Below are positions 1 to 4,580 of a stretch of 5,893 bases of DNA, one piece after another; within the stretch, counting starts at the first letter, position 1, and each line of letters opens with the position of its first letter. Source of the DNA: Proteobacteria bacterium UBA664 (lineage in GTDB: Bacteria > Pseudomonadota > Gammaproteobacteria > UBA7966). The translations under genes and the position numbers were made by a program. The stretch is taken from assembly GCA_002299125.1 (NCBI GenBank), contig DBNU01000101.1, forward strand, positions 1 to 5,893, in the 5' to 3' direction. The notes beneath the pieces are model-generated. The model saw only the letters and a program-made list of their open reading frames with translations, was not told the DNA's origin and made no database searches.

Positions 1-2
1 CC

Positions 3-920
3 TACGGCATGGCGTGGTGGGTGTTCGAGCGACTGCGGGAGTGGTCCTTGCACATGTCGGTGCAGCGCTCCGAGCCGTCCAGCCCGGGGGCATTCTGGGT
101 GGACCTCCAGAGCGGCGAGCCACCGGCGGTACAGTCCGCCGTGCGTGAGGACAACCCGATGCGGGCGGACGGGTTGCGCGTGATCGAACTCGATGCCCTG
201 TCGCGTCCCATCGAGCGGGCACTGGAGCAGTTGCGGCAGGAAGGGGGCGTGGATGGTCCACTGAGGGCACGGGCGGAGCGGGTGCTGCCCCATCTGTTGC
301 GTGCCTTCCGGCTGCCGCCGCGGCGCAATCTTCCACGCGAGCCACGCGCCGGGTCGGTACTGGTCTTTCCCGGCGTGCGGGAGGCAATCTCGTTGTTGCG
401 AGATCGTCAGCCGCTCGGTGCATCCATGAGCAGCGAGGGCCCTCCGACTGCACTGTCGGAGGGAGAGCACTGGAGTCTGGTGAACTCCGGACCTGCCGGC
501 TACGCCATTGCCTCTCAGGCCAGCGCACGTGAGCCACTGCCCATCGGTGAACTGGTCGCGCTGTTGGAACAACGTGAGGGCCGTGAACAGATAGCCCTGG
601 CGGTCGTCCGCTGGACCATGGTGCGTCGCGACGGCAGCCAGTTGAGTGGCCTGCAATTGCTCGCCCGACGCGTCGCGGCAGGGCGACTCGAGCCGTTCGC
701 GGAGGAGGGGAGCGCCGAGCCCGTCATGTACCTCGAACGTCAGCGCGAGACCGGCAGTTATGGTGTCTTCAGTGAGCGAGGATTTTTCCGCCCCGGTGCT
801 CGGCACCGGTTGGCGGCCTATCTGGGGCGCGCCGGTTTCCCGGTGCGCGCAACACGCATGCTCGAGACCGGGGCCAGCTTCGATTATTTCGAGGTACTGC
901 GCGAGGCCGGGTCGCTTTGA
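3..920 (+). CDS. Uncharacterised protein, C-terminal part, possible PilZ-like domain (5' end outside window)
   Basis: The reading frame is open to the window edge (bases 3-8 code Tyr-Gly before the first ATG at 9), so the gene most likely begins upstream and this is its last ~305 residues. Numbering from that ATG, residues 1-140 are Arg/Leu/Glu-rich with no motif I recognise. Residues 155-222 hold a PilZ-like pattern: W155-S-L-V-N-S-G-P-A-G-Y165, then an IGELVALL stretch (179-186), then VVRW (199-202) and LSGLQLLARRV (212-222). This resembles the beta-barrel part of proteins annotated as PilZ-domain or 'molecular chaperone' in gammaproteobacteria. The usual PilZ c-di-GMP motifs (RxxxR and D/NxSxxG) are at best partial: VNSGPAG may stand for the second, and I see no clear RxxxR just before it. 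No signal peptide or membrane segment is visible. The 3' end overlaps the opposite-strand yihY gene. That this is a real gene is fairly certain; the PilZ assignment is tentative and no function should be assumed. Confidence 0.7.
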   Translation, partial: YGMAWWVFERLREWSLHMSVQRSEPSSPGAFWVDLQSGEPPAVQSAVREDNPMRADGLRVIELDALSRPIERALEQLRQEGGVDGPLRARAERVLPHLLRAFRLPPRRNLPREPRAGSVLVFPGVREAISLLRDRQPLGASMSSEGPPTALSEGEHWSLVNSGPAGYAIASQASAREPLPIGELVALLEQREGREQIALAVVRWTMVRRDGSQLSGLQLLARRVAAGRLEPFAEEGSAEPVMYLERQRETGSYGVFSERGFFRPGARHRLAAYLGRAGFPVRATRMLETGASFDYFEVLREAGSL

Positions 921-1876
921 TGGTTTTGCGCCGGGGTGATGTCGGGCAAGGGCCGCCACCACTGCATCCGCGGTGAGTCGGGCACGCTCATCAGGTGCGT
1001 GATCTGGGCCCCGTAGAGCACGATCGCCCAGCAGGTGTAGACCCAGACCAGCGCAAAGGGGATGGCCGCGAAGGCCCCGTATACGTGCGGCTGTACGAAG
1101 GCGTTGTGCACGTACCAGGTGAACACGCTGCGCGAGATCTCGAACAGCAGCGCAGCCACCAGGGCACCGCGAGCCGCGTGCCGCAGCGGCACGGGCCATT
1201 GCGGCAGCAACCAGTAGACTGCCAGCAGCACACCGAACACCGAAGCAAAAGGCAGCCCGAGCCGGTACCACTGATACACCCGTGGTGCATCCTCCCAGCG
1301 CGCCAGGGCTGGGAGTTGCACCAGATAGGACAGGGCACCCAGCGAGGCCGCGATGAGTACAGGCACACCCAAGAGCACCACCGCGATGATGGCCACGTTG
1401 CGCACCCGGCGCCCGAGTCGGCCCGGCCCCCAGATCCTGAGCAGCGCCATGTCCATCTCCATCATGAGCAGCAACACGGTGAAGGTCAGAAAGAGATAGC
1501 CCACGACCCCCATCTGGGTCGCGTTATCCACGAACACGTGCAGGGCATCGCGCACGGTGGCACCTACCTCGGGCACCAGCAGCGTGAAGATGAAGGCATC
1601 AAGCTCAGTGCGCAGGTGGGCCAGCCCCTCCACACTCGAGATCAGCGTGAAGGTAACGGTGAGCAGCGGCACGATGGCGAGGAGCGAAGTGAAGGCGAGC
1701 GATCCGGCAAGCGTGCCGCAGCCATCGAGCACGAAGCGGTAGCCGGCACGGCCGAGCAAGAGCAGGAAGCCGCGCAGGCGTTTGCTCCACGCATCCGGGG
1801 CCTTCGCGGCCGCCAGGGTGGCCGAGCAGGGCGGGCCGGGTGACCCCGATGGTGGGCTTGAAGGAGCGGTAGACAT
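884..1876 (-). CDS. yihY: YihY/BrkB-family inner-membrane protein
   Basis: A 330-residue polytopic inner-membrane protein of the YihY/virulence factor BrkB family (formerly miscalled ribonuclease BN); the biochemical role of the family is unsettled. The hydrophilic N-terminus (1-50) is Pro/Ser/Ala-rich. About six hydrophobic segments follow, near 54-80, 122-147, 160-188, 207-225, 236-254 and 268-295. Family hallmarks are the first-segment AGSLAFTSLLAIVPLLT stretch (57-73), a W149 region after the second segment, and the last-segment pattern Y266-GAFAAIPFALVWVYTCW with VLYGAQIT (286-293). The frame extends upstream to an ATG at 1984, but I chose the ATG at 1876. The extra 36 residues are not membrane-like, and the shorter protein leaves a 129-bp divergent promoter region facing wrbA. 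No good Shine-Dalgarno precedes the chosen start. The last 12 codons overlap gene 1 tail to tail. The family assignment is secure; the start is moderately so. Confidence 0.9.
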   Translation of the reverse strand: MSTAPSSPPSGSPGPPCSATLAAAKAPDAWSKRLRGFLLLLGRAGYRFVLDGCGTLAGSLAFTSLLAIVPLLTVTFTLISSVEGLAHLRTELDAFIFTLLVPEVGATVRDALHVFVDNATQMGVVGYLFLTFTVLLLMMEMDMALLRIWGPGRLGRRVRNVAIIAVVLLGVPVLIAASLGALSYLVQLPALARWEDAPRVYQWYRLGLPFASVFGVLLAVYWLLPQWPVPLRHAARGALVAALLFEISRSVFTWYVHNAFVQPHVYGAFAAIPFALVWVYTCWAIVLYGAQITHLMSVPDSPRMQWWRPLPDITPAQNHQSDPASRSTSK

Positions 1877-2005
1877 GTGTAGCGAATCTAGCACTGCGGT
1901 CTTCCGATCGTTCTGATCCGGCGGGGCATGAGGGTGCAATGGCAGGATCTGCAGGTATCCTCCAGTCCGTCCCGCAGCCCCCACGATCCTGGCGATGCCT
2001 CACTC
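1877..2005. promoter_or_regulatory. Divergent intergenic region between yihY and wrbA
   Basis: These 129 bases separate two divergently transcribed genes and must carry the promoters for both, if the starts are right. For wrbA, a -10-like TATCCT lies at 1956-1961, but its candidate -35 (TGCAAT at 1935-1940) has a short 15-nt spacer and is weak. No strong Shine-Dalgarno precedes the wrbA ATG. I see no clear palindromic operator, riboswitch or RNA gene here. Confidence 0.45.
1885..1893 (-). promoter_or_regulatory. Possible extended -10 element for yihY
   Basis: Reading leftward, the sequence TGC-TAGATT (TGn plus a -10-like hexamer, 4 of 6 consensus positions) ends 8 nt before the yihY ATG. No good -35 hexamer lies 16-18 nt further upstream, so an extended -10 promoter would be needed. 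If used, the transcript would start only one or two bases before the start codon, which fits the missing Shine-Dalgarno. This is pattern matching only. Confidence 0.25.
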
Positions 2006-2626
2006 ATGAACCTTCGCATCCTCGTCCTCTATTACAGCCGTCAGGGCAGTGTCGCGCGCATGGCACGCGCGATCGCCCGTGGTGTGGAGTCGATACCGGG
2101 TGTCGAGGCGGTCGTGCGCACCGTCCCACCGGTGTCGCCGGTGAGCGAACAGGTGGCACCCGCCGTTCCCGATGACGGGCCGCCCTACGCGAGCCTCGAT
2201 GACCTGCGCGACTGTGCCGCCCTGGCGCTTGGTTCGCCCACCCGCTTCGGCAACATGGCGGCACCTCTCAAACACTTCCTCGACGACACGGGAGAGCTCT
2301 GGTTCAGCGGCGCGCTGACCGGCAAGCCGGCGGCGGTGTTCACCGCCAGCGGCAGTCTGCACGGCGGTCAGGAGACGACCCTGCTCAGCATGATGATCCC
2401 GCTCCTGCACCATGGGATGCTGCTTGTCGGTCTGCCCTATGGCGAGCCGGCCTTGGCGCGCACGCGTAGCGGTGGCACACCCTACGGCGCGAGTCATGTG
2501 TCCGGCGATACGGCCGATCCCACGCTCTCCGCGGACGAACAGGAACTCTGCGTCGCGCTCGGCCGCCGGCTGGCCGCCACGGCCCTGGCCCTGGCGCAGG
2601 GCCTGCGGCAGGAGGGGCGGGCATGA
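2006..2626 (+). CDS. wrbA: WrbA-type NAD(P)H:quinone oxidoreductase (FMN flavodoxin-like)
   Basis: WrbA proteins bind FMN and carry out two-electron reduction of quinones with NAD(P)H in the cytoplasm, usually as tetramers, which limits semiquinone and redox stress. The 206-residue product matches the family's usual ~200. The N-terminal beta strand LRILVLYY leads into the FMN-phosphate loop S11-R-Q-G-S-V. Further hallmarks are GSPTRFGNM (76-84), the flavin-binding TASGSLHGGQE (113-123), LPYGEP (143-148) and GASHVSG (161-167), followed by a C-terminal helix. The frame extends upstream to an ATG at 1928, but the ATG at 2006 places the first beta strand exactly at the N-terminus, as in homologues, so I chose it. 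The stop overlaps the next start by 4 bases (ATGA), indicating co-translation with the DUF2069 gene. In related genomes, as I recall, an arsC-like gene often lies nearby, and none is present here. The assignment is secure; the physiological electron donor and acceptor are not shown. Confidence 0.95.
   Translation: MNLRILVLYYSRQGSVARMARAIARGVESIPGVEAVVRTVPPVSPVSEQVAPAVPDDGPPYASLDDLRDCAALALGSPTRFGNMAAPLKHFLDDTGELWFSGALTGKPAAVFTASGSLHGGQETTLLSMMIPLLHHGMLLVGLPYGEPALARTRSGGTPYGASHVSGDTADPTLSADEQELCVALGRRLAATALALAQGLRQEGRA
2611..2615 (+). promoter_or_regulatory. Ribosome binding site for the DUF2069 gene
   Basis: GGAGG lies within the wrbA coding end, 7 nt before the ATG at 2623. It supports that start and translational coupling with wrbA. 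Confidence 0.75.
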
Positions 2627-3042
2627 CGACCACCGCCGAGCGCTGGCGCTGGCCCGCCCTGCTGGCCTGGATCGGCCTGTTCGCCTGGCTCCTCGCCTGG
2701 ATCCTGTGGCTGGCCCCGCCGCCCGCACCGTTGCGCGCGCCCGCCCTCATCATCGCGCTCGGGCCGCTCGTGTGGTTCCGGCGCGGCATGATCGCCGGTG
2801 ACGCGCGCACCCACGCGGCTGTGGCCGTGCTGGCCTGCCTCTATGTTGCACACGCCGCCTTCGAGTGGGTGGTGGCGGACGTGCCGCGGTGGCTGTCCGG
2901 GGTCGCGCTCCTCCTTGCCACCGCCTTGCTTGTCGCCGCGGCCTGTCACGCGCGGGCGCGTGGAAGGGCCGAGCGTCGGTCCACCGTCAGATCGAAGGCG
3001 GCTGCAGACGGGGCGTCAGCGGGGTCCGCAGGAAGGTCCTGA
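2623..3042 (+). CDS. DUF2069 small inner-membrane protein
   Basis: A 139-residue protein with four hydrophobic segments near 11-31, 37-52, 65-83 and 89-109, matching the DUF2069 family of small membrane proteins found beside wrbA in gammaproteobacteria. The family-like features are the GPLVWFRRGMIAGD loop between segments two and three (47-60) and the LYVAHAAFEW motif in segment three (73-82). The family function is unknown; the shared operon with wrbA suggests, but does not show, a link to quinone or envelope redox state. The start is supported by a GGAGG Shine-Dalgarno and the ATGA overlap. The last ~30 residues (110-139) are hydrophilic, Arg/Ala/Ser-rich and low complexity, running to within 4 bp of the convergent hicA gene. 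I think this tail lies outside the conserved domain and may be a by-product of the neighbouring insertion. Confidence 0.8.
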   Translation: MTTTAERWRWPALLAWIGLFAWLLAWILWLAPPPAPLRAPALIIALGPLVWFRRGMIAGDARTHAAVAVLACLYVAHAAFEWVVADVPRWLSGVALLLATALLVAAACHARARGRAERRSTVRSKAAADGASAGSAGRS

Positions 3043-3046
3043 TGGG

Positions 3047-3271
3047 CTACCGGTGCCTGAGCAGGTCGTCGACGGTCAGCCCGACATCCTTCGCAATCTG
3101 CCGCAGCAAGATGGGCGAAATATCCCTGCCTTGATGAAACGGTACGGTGGTGCACCGCCCGCCAACGTCACGAAACTGCTTGTGCGAGCCACGCTGTCTG
3201 ACTTCCACGAAGCCAAGTGTCAGGAGAATGGCGACGACCTCCGCCGGCTTGAGAACCGGGATCGTGCCCAT
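3047..3271 (-). CDS. hicA: HicA toxin (mRNA interferase)
   Basis: HicA toxins are small double-stranded-RNA-binding-fold ribonucleases that cleave mRNA and tmRNA independently of the ribosome; HicB neutralises them. The 74-residue product has the usual size and layout. It begins with a helix (8-20) ending in G20-F21, then a strand, then the signature R27-G-S-H30-K-Q-F, in which H30 is the predicted catalytic histidine. A TVPFHQGRDISPILLRQIAKDVGL stretch (split here as TVPFHQGRDI, 42-51, and SPILLRQIAK, 52-61) matches the conserved strand plus C-terminal helix. All key elements look intact, so the toxin is probably active. It lies 2 nt downstream of the hicB stop and has no Shine-Dalgarno of its own, so translation is probably coupled to hicB. 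It converges on the DUF2069 gene with a 4-bp gap. Confidence 0.93.
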   Translation of the reverse strand: MGTIPVLKPAEVVAILLTLGFVEVRQRGSHKQFRDVGGRCTTVPFHQGRDISPILLRQIAKDVGLTVDDLLRHR

Positions 3272-3273
3272 GC

Positions 3274-3483
3274 CTATGCAACGGCAACGTTCTGAATTCC
3301 GACGAATTCAGATTCGAGTTGGGGCTCTCCGTCCTCCAGGAGCATGGTGATGACCTCCTGCAGATTGCGATTGAGTTCATCGAGCGTCTCGCCTTGGGAG
3401 TGGGCACCAGAAAAACCAGGCACGAAACCGACGAACAGGCCGGTCCGGGGACAACGCTCGATCACTGCGGGGTAGACTCTCAT
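3274..3483 (-). CDS. hicB: HicB antitoxin, short form without DNA-binding domain
   Basis: The 69-residue product is the partner of HicA and should bind and block it. The sequence shows the HicB partial RNase H-like fold: a first strand (MRVYPAVIER), then G15-LFVGFVPGFSGAHSQGET to T33 (the typical pattern is GyyvayvPdlpGchsqGdT), then the long helix LDELNRNLQEVITMLLEDG (34-52). Only ~17 residues follow, too few for the helix-turn-helix or ribbon-helix-helix domain that longer HicB proteins use for autoregulation, so this is the short HicB-like class. The frame is open further upstream to 3741, but a strong Shine-Dalgarno and the conserved N-terminal strand fix the start at 3483. hicB precedes hicA, the reverse of the commoner hicA-hicB order. 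Confidence 0.92.
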   Translation of the reverse strand: MRVYPAVIERCPRTGLFVGFVPGFSGAHSQGETLDELNRNLQEVITMLLEDGEPQLESEFVGIQNVAVA

Positions 3484-3491
3484 GCACGAAA

Positions 3492-3496
3492 CCTCC
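3492..3496 (-). promoter_or_regulatory. Ribosome binding site for hicB
   Basis: Read leftward, GGAGG (within TGGAGGT) lies 8 nt before the ATG at 3483. It decides the start of the short HicB over longer in-frame alternatives and contrasts with the absence of any such site before hicA. Confidence 0.8.
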
Positions 3497-3508
3497 AGGT
3501 TCGAGGGG

Positions 3509-3532
3509 CCGGGGATCATCCGGAGCCCCCGG
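3509..3532. repeat. Inverted repeat upstream of hicB
   Basis: CCGGGG (3509-3514) and CCCCGG (3527-3532) form a 6-bp inverted repeat around a 12-base loop, and a smaller palindrome GGAT-C-ATCC (3513-3521) overlaps its left arm. It lies 25-50 bases before hicB in the direction of transcription and 87 bases beyond the hda stop. It could be a leader hairpin, an operator, or the stem of a hda terminator, but no T-run follows in the leftward direction, so a classical terminator is unlikely. In GC-rich DNA such short repeats also occur by chance. Confidence 0.3.
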
Positions 3533-3619
3533 CATCGTGGCAGTTCCCAGGCCCAATCAAGCCTACCGCGAGCACAGCCCGACGCGCCCGACACACCGCT
3601 GCCCGACGGGGTCGCGGCA

Positions 3620-4558
3620 TCAGCGATCCGATGGTGACCCACATGGTAGCTCGGTGCTCCCTGACTCCACCTGGATTTCCTGCAGGCGGTGCAGGACGCA
3701 CGGGGCGAGGTCGGAGAGGGCTGCGGGGGCCTCGGTGCCACCCGCTTCCATGAGGCTCCGCAGCAAAGGCACGGTGGGGCGACGTTGCTCGGCGAGGCTC
3801 ACCCGGTCCAGTCGATCGATGAAGTCGCAGAGGCTGTGCAGATCACGCGGCAGGCGTGCCAGCAGATAGTCCAGTGCCTCGTCATTCAGCGTGAGGCCGC
3901 GCGCCACGGCGCGACTCGCCAGGATCCGGCGGCGCGTGACCTCGTCCACCGGGGCGAGCCGGAAGCATTCAGCGCCCAGCAGGCGCGAGCGCAGATCGGC
4001 CAGGGCGATCCTGGTCTCCGCAGGATGGGCCGGCAAGGCGAGGAGCAGGCCCAGTTCACCGGCGCGGGCACGATGGCAGGCGCGGAAGACCGCCTCCTCG
4101 AAGGCGGGGTTGCCCCAGTCGTCCACACGGGTATCGAGGGCGATGAAGGCGAAGGCATCGAGCCTGGGGCCGGCGACGAGCGTCGCCAGGGTGGCGATTG
4201 CTGCACCCTCCAGGTGCAGCAAATCGTGCGTCGAAGAGTCGTTCGGCGTGCCCGCCGGATCGCCCCGGATGGCCTCGTCGCAGTCGCGTGGCCGGGCGCC
4301 GGACCGCAATTCCCGGATCGCCTGCACAGCAGCGGTGAGTAGGTGGCTCTTGCCACTCCCCGCCGGCCCCCAGAGCGTCAGGCAACCAGGGTAACCCTGT
4401 GCGAGCCGGGTCACGGCGGCGAGGGCGGGGGCGTTCGGTCCCGGCTCGAAGGTCGCGAGCCGCGCCACTGCGCCGGCCAGTTCCAGCGGGAGCTGCGGTG
4501 AGCCTGCCCGCGCTTCGAGCGAGGGTTGCACGCGGGTCGGCGGCGGGGGGGTGGTCAT
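3620..4558 (-). CDS. hda: Hda-like DnaA regulatory AAA+ protein, extended
   Basis: Hda, bound to the DNA-loaded sliding clamp, stimulates ATP hydrolysis by DnaA after replication starts (RIDA) and so prevents re-initiation. This 312-residue product has a clamp-binding motif QLPLEL at 22-27, Walker A G64-P-A-G-S-G-K-S71, a Walker B-like FIALDT ending at D142-T143, the DLRSRL segment (188-193) carrying the candidate arginine finger R192, and sensor II-type LPRDLHSLCDFIDRLDR (236-252) leading to the usual C-terminal AQRRxTVPxxR-like stretch (256-267). The start at 4558 is 22 nt after perM; its Shine-Dalgarno (AGAGG) is weak and 12 nt away. The protein is longer than the usual ~235 residues for three reasons: an N-terminal Pro-rich lead, ~25 extra residues near 86-110 between Walker A and B, and a ~42-residue tail after 270. 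The second Walker B acidic position is Thr. Family membership is clear; full activity is not assured. Confidence 0.9.
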   Translation of the reverse strand: MTTPPPPTRVQPSLEARAGSPQLPLELAGAVARLATFEPGPNAPALAAVTRLAQGYPGCLTLWGPAGSGKSHLLTAAVQAIRELRSGARPRDCDEAIRGDPAGTPNDSSTHDLLHLEGAAIATLATLVAGPRLDAFAFIALDTRVDDWGNPAFEEAVFRACHRARAGELGLLLALPAHPAETRIALADLRSRLLGAECFRLAPVDEVTRRRILASRAVARGLTLNDEALDYLLARLPRDLHSLCDFIDRLDRVSLAEQRRPTVPLLRSLMEAGGTEAPAALSDLAPCVLHRLQEIQVESGSTELPCGSPSDR

Positions 4559-4580
4559 CCCGGCTGCATGCCTCTGATCG

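Larger units (their letters stand above)
3484..3619. other. Intergenic region between hda and hicB
   Basis: These 136 bases hold the hicB Shine-Dalgarno and an inverted repeat. A weak leftward -35-like TTGATT is present near 3560, with no convincing -10 at the right distance. hicBA may therefore have its own unrecognised promoter or be read through from the DUF2066-perM-hda operon. No RNA gene, insertion-sequence end or clear duplicated target site was seen. Confidence 0.4.

Noticed and set aside
1524..1532. DnaA-box-like TTATCCACG near hda
   Set aside because: It is a single 8-of-9 match lying inside the yihY coding sequence, where it encodes an ordinary Val-Asp-Asn-Ala stretch, about 2 kb from hda and without a second box or AT-rich region. 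Chance is the better explanation.
995..1843. Long + strand open frame of 282 codons opposite yihY
   Set aside because: It is exactly antisense to a well-supported membrane protein gene. Its His/Gln/Arg/Glu-rich composition is what GC-rich antisense frames give, and it has no recognisable domain.
2000..2728. Minus-strand open frame of 242 codons opposite wrbA
   Set aside because: It is antisense to a clear WrbA gene, with Arg/Ala/Gly-rich low-complexity translation and no motif.
3030..3040. Small hairpin AGGA-AGG-TCCT near the DUF2069 stop as a terminator
   Set aside because: The stem is only 4 bp, the loop 3 bases, and no T-run follows on either strand.
3484..3741. N-terminally extended HicB of 155 residues
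   Set aside because: The extra 86 residues are Pro/Ser/Arg-rich and antibarrel-like in composition, overlap the hda coding end on the same strand in another frame, and a strong Shine-Dalgarno marks the short start at 3483.
3689..4342. Plus-strand open frame of 217 codons opposite hda
   Set aside because: It is antisense to the Walker A/B-containing hda gene and shows no domain or ribosome binding site of note.
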